Of a stretch of 64,000 nt of DNA, positions 1 to 14,200 are shown in pieces. Each line of letters begins with the position of its first letter. The stretch's first letter is position 1. Both the position numbers and the translations under genes were made by a program. The stretch is from NCBI GenBank assembly GCA_918026815.1, contig CAKJVC010000104.1, positions 124,001-188,000 of the forward strand, in the 5' to 3' direction. Below the pieces are notes generated by a model, which was given only the letters and a program-made list of their open reading frames with translations, was not told where the DNA came from and made no database searches. Source of the DNA: Chalara sp. BL73. Its lineage: Eukaryota > Ascomycota > Leotiomycetes > Helotiales.

Positions 1-3000
1 AAATAAATAAAATTAAGCCGAATTACGCGTATATAAACAAATACAAGTTTACTAAACTTTAAACAAAACTTTTTATAAACAAATAAAATTTATAAAATAA
101 ATTTTAATTTTTTGTAGTTTGTTTTAGTTTATAAAAGTTTTATAAAATTCGTAAAATATATTTATTGTAAACTGTTACATTATTAAGTTTTGTTAAATAA
201 ATTTTTTTTTAAAAAACGAATTTAATAAATACGTTTTTAATATCGAAGTAATAATATTTTAAATTTTTAACTATAATTATAATTAGTAAAATTCGTAACG
301 TATTTATTCGAACTATTAATACAAAAGTTTTAAAATAGTTTTATTTATAAATTTGTAAAAAACTTTAAACAATTAATTTAGTTTTAAAACGTTTTATTAA
401 TTTTTTTGAAATTGTTTTAATTGTAAAAATTTATTTAGTAAAAATTTCGTTGCAGTTTTTTAGTTTAAGTTTTTTTTTTAAAGTTTTATTAATAACAAAA
501 AAAGCAAGTTTTTTTATAACGTTTTGTTATTGTAAATTGTAATTAAAATTATTTACAGTTTGCTTATAAATTGTAAAAATAAAAATTTTACTAACAATAA
601 TATTAATTAATATTAATTAATATTAATTCGTTTATTTCGATCGAAAAAAAATTAATAAAAAAGTTGTTTATTACAAAAACTAATATAGTTTTAAAAAAAA
701 ATTTATCGGTTTTTTGTTATTATTTTTGGCAGTTTAATTTTTGTAATATTTTTATAAAAAGTATTTTTTACAATTAAATTCGGTTTAATTTTTTAAGCCG
801 AATTTAAAAAATTAAAAAAACTTTAAATTCGACAGTTTATTTTAAAATAATTTTAAGTTAATTTTAACAGTTTTTTTAGTTTATAATATTAAAACAGTAT
901 TTTGTTAAATATATTTAGTAATTAGTTCGTTAAACGTATTTAATAAAAGTTTAAATTCGAGTTTTAAAATTTTTAATTTTTTGTTAATTAGTTTACTGTT
1001 TGTTTTATCGAAAAGTTCAATTGTAATTAATTTAACTATAAAATTCTTTTAAATTTTTATAACAAATTCGCTGCTTTTTATAAATTTAGTTATTGTTAGT
1101 ATTTAAATTTCGAAATTATTTATAATTTTAAATATTAATTTTAAATTAACAATTTAAAAAATAGTATTTTTTTTTGTTGTATTAGTACTAAAAAAAAGTT
1201 TTTTTAAAACTTTATTTAAAAACGAATTTAGTATATTTTATAAACTGTTTACGTTTTGTAATTTTAGTTTTATTGTTTTTTTTTTAATATTTTTATCGAT
1301 TTGTAATATTTTAACTTTAATTGTATATTTTAAATTTAACACGTAAACTTTAAATTAATAAATTATATTTTAGTAATAATTTATAAATATATTAATACGA
1401 CTTTTATTAACAAATTTATTATATTTTTTTTTAATAAAAAGTAATTTCGGATTTATATATAAATAATATTTGTTTTTTTATACGCGAATATAATCGATCG
1501 AAAATTTTTTGTTTATATAAATTTTTTTAAGTAAAATTTTTTTTTGTTAATTATTAATTTTATTGTTATACAGTTTTATAAATACGTATTAGTTTTTATA
1601 GTTTTATTTTAAAACTTTATAAATAAATTTGCTTTTTTAAAATATAGTTTTTACAAAGTTTTTAACTGTTTAAATACATTTTTTAGTAATATTGTTTTAA
1701 TATAATTTATAAACAATAATATATTGTAATCGAATATTGTTTTGCTAATATTAATTGTTTAAAAGTTTTTTTAGTTTTATAGTATTGTTTAATTTTACAT
1801 TTACGATTTTACAGCCGAATTTTAGTTTTATTTGTTTTTTTTAAATTTAAAAATTAAAAACTATTTTTCGTTTTGTTTTTATAATTAAAGTTTATATTTT
1901 GCGAATTATGTTATCGATTATTTTAAGAAAATATTTATTTTTGTAAACTGTAATAAAAAAAAGTTTGTATACGTTTACAAATATTAAATCGAAAATATAA
2001 AATTTTTATAATATTAATTTATAGTTAAAACGATTTTTTAATTTAGTTAAAATACAAATTTTGTAAATATAGTTAAAAAATAAAATTTTAATTTTGTTTT
2101 TTAAAGTTATTACTATATAAAATTTACGAATTACTTTTTTTTCGAAATATATAAATTGTTAATAATACAGTTAATAACAAATCGTTGTTTTAGCGTTATA
2201 GTTTATAACTAAATTATTTGTTATATTTATATTTAATTTTTTAGTTACAAAAAAAATATAATAACAAATTTGTAAATTTGTAATAAATTTTTTAAATTAA
2301 TTTAAAATTATTTTAAAAAAAATTGTTAATTAAATATTTTTTATTATAAATATTGTTTTGTTGTAATTATTAACAATATTAAAAACTATATAAACTTTAT
2401 TTGTAAAACGTATTATAATAATTATATAGTTATTTTTTTTGTACTATATATATTTATTATTAAAAAAACTTATAAAACTATTTATATAAATTTTTTTATT
2501 TAAAAAAAAGTTTATTTTTAATTTAAAAACGTATAATATATTTAACAATAAATTTTTATTTTATTTTTAACTTGTAGTTTAACTGTATTTATATAATTTA
2601 AATTTAGTTGTTTTTTTTTAACTTTTATTTTGCATTTCGGTATTTTAATTAAAAAACGTTTAAAAAAGTAAAATTAGTTAATTATATAAAAAAAAATTGT
2701 AAAATTTAAAATTTATTAAAAATAAAAAATTTTATAAACGTTTTTTAAAAAAATTACAACTGTTTTTTTATTGTTTAAACTGTAAATAAGTTTTTTTAAG
2801 TCGAAATTTAACAATAACGTTTTTAAGTTTAATTCGGTTTTATAATAACTTTTTTTCGAATATTTATATTTAAATATTTAATTGTTTTGTTAATTTTAGC
2901 ATTAACGTTAAATTTGCCGTTTTTTGCGAATAACGTTTTAAACAACTTTTTTTTATTTGCAATTAAAAAATCGGTAATTGCAATTATTATAAAACTAATA

Positions 3001-4163
3001 TTTTAAATTTTTTAATTTAAAATTTTTACTATAAAATTTAAAATATTGCAATTTTAAAGTTTTTGTTTTACAATTTATAATATACTAAATTGCGAATATT
3101 GTAATTATTGCTTTTTTTGTATTTAATTAGTTTTAACATTTGTTAAAAATATATAGTTTATTTTAAATTAAAAAGTTCAGCTAAACGTCGATAATGTTAC
3201 AAATAATTTTATAGCTTTTTAAAAATTCGCCGAACGAATAGTTAAACAAATGTTTTTTTAGTTTAATTTATACGTTTTTAATTTTTGTACTTTTTTACAT
3301 TTTAAAAATAATTGGTTTTTTTAAATTTTAATAACGTATATATAAATATATTTAAAAGTATTTAAACTGTAAATTTATTTATTTGTTTTTTACAGTTGCA
3401 AACTTTTTTATAAGTTTTTTATTTATAAAATCGATATAAATTCGTAATATAAATAACGTTTTAATAAACATTATTATATATTTGTTTTTTTTTTCGTTGT
3501 TTTATATTTTAAAAAGTGTATTATTATTTTATAATATTAAAACAATTTAAATATGTTTTTTAATTGTTTTTTTTATTATAAAAACGATTTTTTTTTTATA
3601 AAATACAGTTTTAGCAGTTCAAATTAGTTTTTTTATATATTTTAGTTTAAAAGTTTTTATCGGTCGTTTTGTTTTGTTAATATAATTTATATTATATTGT
3701 TTAGCTTTTTGTTAAATATATTTAACGAAATTCGAAAAAAAAAAAAAAAACTGTTGTATAATAGTTTTTGTATTGTAAGTATAATATAAAAACTGTTGTA
3801 CAGTAGTTTTTAAGTTGAAATTTATTAATATAGTTAAAATAACAATTTGTATATTTTGTAAATTCGATTAAAAGTTTGTCGCTGTTTTATTAGCTATTTG
3901 TTGCTTTTATATATATTAGCAGTTCGTTGTTTTTGTGTTATTAACAGTTTGTTGCTTTTTGTATAGCTTTTATTGTTATAATAAGTCTGTTAAACTGCAA
4001 ATAGTCGTTTTTAACAATTTGTTTTTTTTTTCGATTAGTTTTTTTTTTTGGCTTTTTTCGTACATTTACAATACGAACTCGAACTTATAACTTATTGAAA
4101 TAAATATACTAAGTTAACTACAGTCAACTTAAAAAAAAAAAGCTTGTGCTGTACAAAAAGTTT
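1..4163. repeat. AT-rich RIP-degraded DNA, no gene recognised
   Basis: This stretch is almost entirely A and T. Remaining C is mostly in CpG or CpT, and TpA is abundant, the pattern left by repeat-induced point mutation. Stop codons break all frames within short distances. Some stretches on the minus strand read like degraded transposon protein, but I could not align any of them with a named domain. The left end may be part of another retroelement running off the window. Confidence 0.6.
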
Positions 4164-4337
4164 GCTTAATTGCAGTAGTTCAAAAAAAATGGATTGATTA
4201 AATTAAAAAGCTTTACGGAAGTGCTTAGTAAAAAGGGTGCGACCTTTTTACTGATGACTAAACTATCACATAAAGTATGGCTTATGCTTTACGGGTAGGC
4301 TACACTACCAATTCTCAACACAGCTCGTGCCGTGACA
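4164..4337 (+). repeat. Element A 5' LTR (3' end certain, 5' end estimated)
   Basis: The segment is much less AT-rich than its surroundings and ends with CAGCTCGTGCCGTGACA, identical to the last 17 bases of the LTR ending at 47,020. The remainder is not clearly similar to that LTR. The start is placed only by assuming a 174-bp LTR. Confidence 0.4.
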
Positions 4338-6654
4338 TTATTTATAGCTTTTTTTAATTAACAGCCTGAAAAAGCTTAATATTTTTTTGAAAAAGCTCGA
4401 ATATTTACTTTTTATAAAAGTTAGAATATTGTACCGGAAACTCGAAAAGCTTTCGACGACTTACAGCAGCGCTCGCTTACTTTTTTTTTTTCCGAAAAAG
4501 TTGTAGTTCGTAAATTTACGCTTTGCGCAATTAAAAAGCTTTTAATATTATATTTATTTTTTGATTTATTTATTTTGTTATTTTATTTATTTTGTTATTT
4601 AGTTACAAGTACAACAATAATTAACTTTTTAAATATACAACACAATGCTAAAAACAAAACAGCAGTAATTATTTCGAAAGTATTACACGTTTAAAACTTC
4701 GGCTTTTTTTAAAGCAACAAAACAAAACTATTACTTTTTAAGAACTTTGCTATAATAGCAATATAAGCTATTTTACAGCAAATACAAAAAAAGCTAGTTA
4801 CTAGCAAAAAGCAAACGCGACTATAAACTGCACAGTTTGTCGAGCTAAAAAAAACAGTTAACAACAAAAAGCAAGTTTATTTCGGAATTATTTTTTATTT
4901 AGTTTTTAAGCTCGAACACTTTTTTTTGTATAGTAAAACAAAAAATAACAATAAAAACGCTACGTTTCGTTTATTTTTTTATTTTTGCTCGTGTTAAAAA
5001 TATTTAAAAACTCGACAACGAAATAAATTTTATTTACAAAAGTTAAAAAATTTAGCTATTTAGCTTTTTTCGACGTTATTTAAAAATGTTTAAAACTAAG
5101 CAAAATAAACTAAATTACGTGTTTCGCGCAATAATAAGCCGAACTTAAAACTATTTAGTAAACAAAATAAAACTTTTATTGTTTATACGTTATACAGTAA
5201 TAAATAAAATGCTCGAAATATTTACTATAAATTTAGTAAACGTTAATAAGCAAATCGAGCAACAAAAAAAATACTATAAATTTTATATAACAAATTTAAA
5301 AAAGTTGGCTAAATTTAAGTATAAAGTTTTTTTTGTACAAATAAAACTAACATTTTAGTTTTAAAGCAGTAAAAAAATATATTTTAAAAACTAAAACCGA
5401 GCTTTTAATTATAGTTAGTTTTTGTACAACGATTTTAATAATTTACGTTTGTTAATTTTTGTAGCTTAATTTACAGTATGTATTAAAACTCGATCACAAC
5501 TAAACAGCAGTTGTGCATTTGCTAAGCTCGGCAATTTTTTTAGCAATTTTTATTTCGACAATTTTTTATTTAAATTGTTGCTAGCATATTTCGGAAAAAC
5601 CAAAAACCGAGCAAAAGTTTAACTGCTGTTATTTTATTTTCAGCTTGTTAAAACTCGGCTTTTTTAAGCAAAAAACGTTTGTTAATTTTAAAAATAGCAG
5701 CTGCAAATATATATTACAACTGCGAAAAACTAAACTATTACGCTACAAACTGTTTTTGCTGCGCAAACTAAATACAGTATTAAAACTTTTAAAACTAAGC
5801 TTTTTAAGTTTAACGCAAAACTTTGCAAAACTAAAATTGCTTAGTTTAAATTTAAAAAATAAAAAAAAGTCGAAAAAAAAAAAACTTTAAAAAAAGTTTT
5901 TTTTTTAAAGCGTACTAAAAAAAAAAACATTATACTATTTTCGATTTACGTCGCTTTATAAGCGAAAATACTTTTACAATTTTTTATAGTTTAATAAAAA
6001 ATGAATATTGTTACAGCATTTCGAGCTTTATTAATACTAAAATAAATATATATTTTTTAATTTACAGTTTGCTAGTTAAACAGTTAATTACTAAATATAA
6101 AGTTCGACGTTTTTAACTTTTTTTTTGTATTAAAATAAAAAACTTCGACAATAAACACGCAAAGTTTATTACTAACGTTATATTACTTTTTTTTGTTATC
6201 GACAAAAAACGTTTTTTAAAACAGTTGTTTTTTATTGTTAATTTAAATTTTTACAACGTAATTATTAAATGTAAATAGCTAAAATAATAAAACATTTAGT
6301 TAAATGTTAAAAATAAAATTATTAAATAGCCGGACTATTTGCTTTTTACAGAATTTTTCGACAAATTGATTTTTGTTATTTAATTTTCGCTCGCTTTTTA
6401 AGCGCTCGACGAAAACGTATAAAAAAATGCGAATAAACGTAACGCAAAACAAATTATTACTAAGCGCGAAACTTTACAACGCTGTATACAAAAACTTTTA
6501 GTCGTTTTTTTAATTTTAGCAAAAATTTTTTAACTTAACAAACTTTCGAAACTAGTATTAAAAAAGCTTTTTATTTTTTAATACAAAGTTCGCGCGCTTT
6601 TTAATAATACTAACAAAACTTAAACACTTTTTATTTTTTAGTTTAAAGTTTGCG
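4338..6654 (+). pseudogene. Element A leader and gag-side block, RIP-degraded
   Basis: This block lies between the A primer-binding site and the insertion point of B, where gag is expected. The only open frame of note is 5,645-5,890 (81 residues, lysine- and leucine-rich). It has no recognisable motif and is probably a chance frame in degraded gag. No zinc knuckle was found here. The assignment rests on position within element A, not on protein similarity. Confidence 0.4.
4340..4349 (+). other. Element A primer-binding site (self-priming type)
   Basis: ATTTATAGCT begins 3 bp after the 5' LTR end. It is the exact reverse complement of AGCTATAAAT at 46,952-46,961 in the 3' LTR. In self-priming retrotransposons (Tf1 type) the 5' end of the RNA folds back on this site instead of using a tRNA. 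No tRNA-complementary tail was seen. Confidence 0.6.
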
Positions 6655-6913
6655 TGTAACAACGCAAGGAATCACGGGCTAGAATAGAGGCATATAAGAG
6701 TGCGTACAATAGGCTGATAGTGATTGCTTTATAGGTCTAAAGTACTAAAGATACAAAAACATAAGGAGCAACTGTAAAAAATAAAAACAGGCCTTTATAT
6801 AAGCGATTCCGACTTTACTTCGTATTAGGTCTAAAACTTTTTATACTTTGATTACTACTTTTTTTTTTGTATTATAACTTTCGTGCCGTGTTTTAAGTAT
6901 ACCGATTGTTATA
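6655..6913 (-). repeat. Element B LTR, left copy (3' LTR)
   Basis: The 259-bp LTR starts TGTAAC and ends as a mutated TGTTACA. Its outer half is almost free of RIP while its inner half is heavily mutated. On the minus strand it carries a TATA-like TATATAAAGG. TTGCG flanks it on the left. Confidence 0.85.
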
Positions 6914-7962
6914 TTACTTTTTTTTTAAAAAAAAGTTTGCTTTTAAACTTCGAAATAAAATAGTTCGGTAGTAATTCGGTAAAGTTTTAATATTAAGAAT
7001 TTTTTTGATTTAGTTTACAATACTAAGCGAATTTAACAACAAAATAGTATTTCGCAACAATAGTAACTTTTGTAAGTTACTATTACAGTAAAAGCTATTT
7101 AAAATTGTTTTAATATTGTAAAACAATTACAATAAAGTTTTTTGTGCTTTTTAGAAATATAAATAATTTTACTTTTTTTTATTTTTATTTTTTATTTTTT
7201 ACTAACAACAATTATTACTTGTAAATTTGCTTTAGCGAAAAAGTTTCGGTATAAGTTTTAATACTAATACTTGTAAATTATGTTTTTATTTACTTTACTC
7301 GGCGTATTAATTGCGGTTTACTGTATATACTGTTTTTGCTGTTTTTAAACTAAAAAAAAAACAAAAAGTATTAATGCTTGTTTAGTCGGTTTTTATTAAA
7401 AAAGTATAGTTATTATATTACACAAAATGCTTTTTGCGTACTCGTAAATTACTTAAATTTTATTCGTATTTTATTTGTTTATTTTTAAAACAAATTTTGT
7501 AGTACGTGTTTATTGAATTTGCTGTTTTTTAAGCAATACAAAATACTTAAATTCGCGCTGCAACAACAGTACTAAATAAAATCGTGTCGGTTAGTTCGGC
7601 GTTTATACTTTAAACGCAGTTCGATATAAGTTTTGCTTTATTAAAAAAAACTTGTGCTTTTTAGTTTAAAATAACAAATATGTTAATAATAAGTTGTTCG
7701 TATTTTATTCGACTCGGTTTAACTTTATTTAAAAGTTTTATAAATTTAAAAAAGTTGTAGTTGCAGTATAAGTTTTTGTAATTAGTTTAACTGCCGCTCG
7801 GCGTATTATCGGTTGTATTACTAAAACGAAAAGTCGGAAAAGTAGCTAAATAAGTTTTTTTCGGGCCGCTAACTTATATAAAAATAAAAACGAAAAAAAA
7901 AACAGTAAAAAAAAAAAATAAAAAATAAAAATAAAAATAACGAATCCGGCGAAGTTTACTAA

Positions 7963-8311
7963 TGTGGCGGGGAACATGCTGAAAAGCAAGAACAGCAACA
8001 GGATCTAGCACAAAACTTATAGGCGTGATAGCGGTGGCTGTAGTATACTAGGTAAAGCACCGGTGAGCCTAAGCTTTATATAATAGATAAACGTCAATAG
8101 CTTATAAAATATAATATATAAAAAAGTAGAATCAGTTGTATTGATATAGCGTTTTAAGTGTTGTTGTTAATAATTAATAATTGTTGGTTTTTTTCGATTT
8201 TTAGCACTAAAAGCATTTTTTATATGCACTTTTCGATCCGAAGTTATATAATTAGCAATTACATTTTATTACGCGACAACTGCAAAAAAAAAAAAATCAA
8301 TTTTTACTATA
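7963..8311 (-). repeat. Element G LTR, left copy (3' LTR)
   Basis: The 349-bp LTR aligns end to end with 18,257-18,605. The outer part (7,963-8,100) retains GC-rich unmutated sequence; the inner part is RIP-mutated. Confidence 0.85.
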
Positions 8312-11300
8312 TTCGTCTTTTTTTTTATACGTGCTTGCTTCGAGCACTAAACTAGTAAAAGTTGCGATTAAGTAAATCGAGCTTTTTTTTTAGTTGTTGT
8401 GTTATAAATTGTTGTTGTATTACGTAATTTATTTTTTATTTTCGAAAATAAATATTAATTTGTTTAACTAGCGATTAAATATCGACTTTATTATATTACT
8501 TTTTTTTTTTTTTTTTCAATTTACAACTTTACAACAACAACAACAACTCGATTTTTAATAACTATAATTTTTTCGGGCAATATTATAAAAATTTAATTTA
8601 TTATTTGTATAATATTCAGTTGTTTAATTTTTTGCAAAAATCGATTGCTAACTGTTTATTTTTTAATAAACTTTTTTTTACAACTATTTTTTATTCGAGT
8701 TTTTTATACAACTTTTTATTTGATTTTTTTATATTCGGCTGTATTAAGCATACAATTAAATTAAATAAACTATTAGTATAAAAAATTGAAAAGTATTTTT
8801 TTATTACAACACTTTTAATACATTGTTGTTGCGCAAATCGATTTTTTGATCGGTTTTTGCTTTTACTTTTAATTCGCAACTTTTTTACAATTTTTTTTTT
8901 TTTTACACTTAATTTTTTATTTTACACTTAATTTTTTATTTTATACTTGCTGTCGATATAAATTAAAGCTAAATCGTTTTTTTTTTTAACTTGTTTTTAT
9001 TACTAACTAGTATTAAAAACAAAAATTATCGAACAAAGTAAACTTTACGACTATACAATTGAAAATAAAGTAAAGCGCTAGCAAAACTGCGTTAGCGAAG
9101 CTGCAATTTAAAAACTATAAATATGCTTTTATGCTTTTTTTTTATTTTTTATTACTAATCGTTTTTTATAAATTTTTTCGACAATTATATATACAATTAA
9201 AAATAAAGTTAAAACTCGAGCAAAACAATAAATACAATTTTTTTTTTTTTTTTGAACAATACTTCGGATTTTATAATAAAGTATTAAAGTATAATATTAA
9301 AGTAAACGGCTTTTATATTTATCGACGTTACACTTTTAACGTCGCTATAATATTTGCAAACTGTAATAAATAAAGCAAAACTAAAGTACTAGTAAAGCTA
9401 TAAATAAATCGAATCGCTTTTTATAATTTTTATTGTTAACTGTTATTTATAGCTTTTTTTTAACTTTAACAACTATATAATTAAAAATAAAGTTAAAGCT
9501 CGAACAAAACAATAAATACAGTTACTTTTTTTTTATTTTCGAATTATATTTCGAATTAAAATGTTATTTAGAAATAAAACAAAACAACAAAATAACAAAT
9601 TTTTACAGTTTAACAATATTATAATTTTAACGTTGCTATAGCACTGCAAATTATAACGTTAAAAACGTAAGTTTAAAAAAATTTAACAAATTTGATTTTA
9701 GCGCAACTATTTATAATTAAACTGTACCGGTTAGTTTTAAAAACGTGCACGTTTTTGTTTATATTAACTTTTTTTTTTTCGAATATAATTACTGTACAGT
9801 TTTCGGGTTTTTTTGCTGTTTTTTCGAGTTAAAAAACACTACTAATATAAGTTTTAATTTTCGAAAAACAGTATTTGTTATTTTTATTACACTTTTTTGT
9901 TAAGCTATTTGTTTTTTTGTTGCGGCAATTTTTTACTTGTATTTTTACTGATTAATTATAAAAAAACTTTATTTAAAACAGTTTAACGTATTGTTATTAA
10001 TAGCAGCGTTAAAGTTGTTCGGCTTAAACGTTGCGTAATTGTTTTTTAGTTAATAAAATTTTTTATTTGTAGTTTACTTTGTTTGTTAAATTTCGGTTGT
10101 TTTTAGCGGCGAAAACAAAAATTTACTTATTAAAAAGTTTGCTTTTATAAACGAACTTTAAAATATTTAATATATTACGTTTTTTATTGTTACAAAATTA
10201 AATTTCAAACTTTTGCATTTTGTGTATTGTTTGCTTGTTAATACTTAAAACTGCTTGTTTGTAAATTTTTAATTTTATTTCCGAAAAGCAATAAACTAAG
10301 TCCGGTTTAAACTTGTTGTAATTAAGTATTTTTAAGCGTTATTAAATTTTTTTGTTGTTTTTTTTTAGCTAATAGCGTTACAAAATAAAAACTTTTAAAA
10401 TCGAAATAAGCTTTTTTAAATTAAAACTAAACTTACTAAAACTGCTAAATTTAAAGTCGAATCGTAAATTATAAAAGTATTTTCGAGTTATTAAAGTATA
10501 TTAAACTTGCTAAAAGCCTGTAAAATTGTTTTAAAGTTTAAAGTTTTTTTTAAACTATTAATTTTTACGAGTTTAAAGTTAAGTTAAATGCTAAAAATAA
10601 CTGTTTTAGCGTTTTTTTTTTAAGTTTTAAAAAATTTGCTAAAAAGCTGTACTTCGTTTAAGCTTTTTTTAATAATTTTTTGTTTTTTTTTTCGAAGTAG
10701 CTAAAAATCTTTTTATTTTTTTAGCTGCTTTAATTTTTTTTACTGTATTTTTAAAAGTTTTTTATAAAGCTTTTTGTAGTTTTAAAGTATATATAACTTT
10801 AAAAGCTGTTTAATTTAATTAGCTTATTTAAAAATAGCTTACTGTTTTTTTTTCTATTTTTGTAAACTTTTAAAAATTGCGTTTCGCTTGTCGGTGCAAT
10901 AGTTACTAAAGCTTTTTTTTTTTGTATTTATAAATATTTAAATTACAACTACGACTTTTATTTATATAACGAAATGCTGAATTGTGCGCGTTTTAGTTTA
11001 CAAAAAGCAAAAATAAAAGTACTGTCGAAAAAATCGTTGCTAAACTAGTAAATAAAACGTGTAGTAATTAGTAATAACTGTTGTCGGCGATTTAGTTTAA
11101 AACTTGTTGTAGTGTCGGCTAAAACTTTTTTTTTACAATAAAAAAGTTTTTAAGTTAATAGCGTATTAAAGCTTTAATAGTTTAAATATTCAAAGTTTTT
11201 TATTTAAGTATATAAGCTTTTTTGCGCATTTGTTATATAAAGTAAACAAACGACAAACTGCTGCTTTTCTTGTTTTTTAATATTTTTAAGCTTTTTAAAC

Positions 11301-13440
11301 TTAAAGTTTAAAGCGCTATTTGTTATATTATTGTTCGACAAATAAAAATAGTTTTTTTTTTAAAAAAACAGTTTTAGTTTATTTTTTAAAAAAGTTTTTT
11401 TTAGCGTTGCTTTATTAAGCTTAAGCTTTTTTAGTTTATAATACTTTTTTTTATTATTAGCACTAAATATTTAATATAGTTTTAACTACTTGAAGTTAAG
11501 CTTTTTATTTAAAAATATATCGATTTTTTTAACAAAGTTATAACGAAGCACAATATTACTTTTTGCTAACAATTTAACTTTAATTTTATATTTAATATTA
11601 AAAGCTTTTTTTTTTTTTTGCTGTTGACAAGTTTTTTTGTGTATAGCTTTTTTAATATTTTTTTGCTTTATTTAAAATTGTTTCGCTTTTAGCTTAATAA
11701 ATTTAATTCGGTTTGTAATTTTTTTTTTAAAAAAAGTTTTTTAAATAAAAAATCGTAATTTTATAAACAGAATAAACTTTCGCTTATAAACTATATAAAA
11801 CAGTGTATACTTTGTAAACTTGTAAACCGTAGTGCGTTTCGCAAATAAAACAGCGGCTAAATTGTTTATTTAGCTTTTTTTTAATTTAAACAAAACGTTT
11901 TTTAAAAATTTGTAGCTACGTTTAATTATTTCGTTTACTACTGTATAATATACGAAAACTTGAATTTTATTTACTTTTTATTTCGAAAACAATTTTAGCA
12001 CTTTTTTTTTAAATTCTTTTTCGCTATTTACTACTATTTTTCCGAAAATGTTATAACAGCAAATAACGTTTTTTTAAAAAAACTTAATAACTGTAAATGC
12101 TTTTTTGTTCGTAATAGCTTTTGCTTTAAGCTAACTATTTATATTATTTTTAGTTATAACTAAATACTTTTTTTTTTTTTAAACCGGCATAAACGTAATA
12201 TTAATTGCTTATTTTTTTATTAGCTCGTTTAACGCTGTAAAATACATAGCTTTTTTTTTTTTTTTGTTAGTTTTAAACTAGCATTTTTTACAAGTTTTAA
12301 CATAATTTTTTACATTGTTGTAGTAACTATACTAAAAATATTGTTAAAAAATTTTATAGTAAATACTTTTTTTGCTTTTATAGCCGTTTTAATAATGCAC
12401 GTCGCGAAAAATTTTGTTTCGAATTCGCTTACTGTTAACTACGAGTTTAATAAGCATACTTTTCGTAAATAAACGCTACAATTTTCGTTCGTAAATGCTA
12501 TATTTTAATGCTTTTTTTTTAAATTTGCAAAATTTCGGAATATTTATATTTTTAAGCTTTTTAAGCGTTGTTAAATACTGTGCTATTTAAATAGATTTTT
12601 TACTATACTTAAAACTGAAAATAAGTGTTTTGTATTCGAGTTTTTTCGAACTAAATTTTATTTCGATTTTTTTTTCGTTACGTAAAAAAGCTATTTTGTT
12701 TTTTATTTTTTAAAGTATTGTTTTTTTATTTTATAATTCAAGATTTGTTTTAAGCTTAAAACTAGTATTTTGTTTAGTATTAATAACTTGTTCGGCTTTT
12801 ACAAAACATATTTTATACGCTTTTAGTTTCGCTAATATTTAATTATTAATATTTTCGTTTTTTGAATTAGTATTTTTAAAGTGTTAAAGCTTTTTTAACA
12901 GCGCGTTAATAGTTATATACTGTTTTTCGAGCATATACCGAACTTTAAAATCAAATAGTTGTATTTAAGCAAACTACCGAGTAATTAAAACTTTTAAATA
13001 ATTTATAGCAGTTTTATTTAATTGTATTATAAACATATTCGTATTCGTTTTTAATATAAAATAAATCGCAATAATTTAAACTTGCAACTTTTTTAAAATT
13101 TTAAAAACATTTTTGCATTTTTTTTTTGTAACGTTATAGTTACGTTTAACTTTTAATTAGATTTTACTTTTGTATTTAGCAAATTTAACTTTGTTTAAAA
13201 CAAAGTTTTTTTAGCTTAAATATCCGTTATAACTATTTAAGTTAGTATTTACTTTTACAACAATTTTTTCGATATTCGGCTTATAATCGATCCGAATAAA
13301 TACCGGCGTTATAACTATAGCGTTTTATAGCGTTTTTATAACTATTTTTTAAACGTTAAAATTTTAATGTTATACAATACTTTTTTTTATTAAGTCGTAA
13401 ATAAGTACTGCAATAATGCCGAAATTTTTTATTTAAATCC
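8312..13440. repeat. Interior of element G, no domain recognised
   Basis: Heavily RIP-mutated sequence. Short open frames at 8,691-8,879 (minus) and 9,131-9,373 (plus) are low-complexity and match nothing I know. RNase H and integrase of G are expected here on the minus strand but could not be identified by eye. Confidence 0.4.
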
Positions 13441-14200
13441 GGAAATACACGTACAAACTTATAAAAACTTTAGTTTTTGTAACGTTTTTAAATGTTTTTT
13501 AGTTTATAATTTTAACGACTTTGTTTATAAAAAGGTTTTTGCTTTTTAAATTGTACACAAAGTTTACAATATTTAGTTTGTTTTTGTAAAATTAAAACTT
13601 AAAACTTATAAAACTATTTGTACGCTTAATACATTTTAGCGTTTTGTCGAAATTCTAAATATGTTTAAAAATGTACTGTTGTATTCCGAGCAACGCTTTT
13701 TTTTTGTTATAGTTTATATAAAGTTTTTTAACATTTATATCGTTTAAAAAAAGCACAGTTATTTTAAAACAAATTGCTGCTAAAACAAGCATTATAATTT
13801 TTACGCATTTCGCAACCGAATTTGTAGCGCTTTAAAATAATATTGTGTATTTTAGCAATCCGAGTAGTATAAAAAATACTGTTATATTTTTGTAAATAAA
13901 GTATAACGTTATTTAATTATATTCGAAATATAAATCAACTAAACTTGTAATATAGCATTTTGCAAACTTATTAACAAATTCGTTTATAAAAAAAAGTAAA
14001 TTCGCGTTTTTTAGCGTAACAGCATTTATAAACGTTGCTAAATTAATCAGTTTGTAATTATCGAGCTTTTTTTTAGCAATTAAAAACTATAAGTTCCGAT
14101 ATAGTTTATTACAGTATTTTAGTATATTGCGATTTAGTTTTTTTTTAAACATTTTTACTACTAAAAATTTTAATGTTTTCGAAATAAAAAAATTCGCTGT
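13441..14200 (-). pseudogene. Element G reverse transcriptase remnant
   Basis: Translation of the minus strand through several stops gives a recognisable Gypsy reverse transcriptase: a stretch around 14,040-14,100 reads FLIAKKKLDNYKLI, then INAVTL, then a palm region ending in F-L-N-D-I-N-V at 13,730-13,753 in place of the catalytic F-x-D-D box. The first catalytic aspartate is asparagine. Wording of the motifs places G with the fungal Gypsy group whose box is followed by a V-K-G-P type sequence, not with the chromovirus type of C and D. Confidence 0.75.

Noticed and set aside
5645..5890. 81-residue open frame in element A as a gene
   Set aside because: Lysine/leucine-rich product in RIP-mutated DNA with no motif or homologue I know; probably chance openness in degraded gag.
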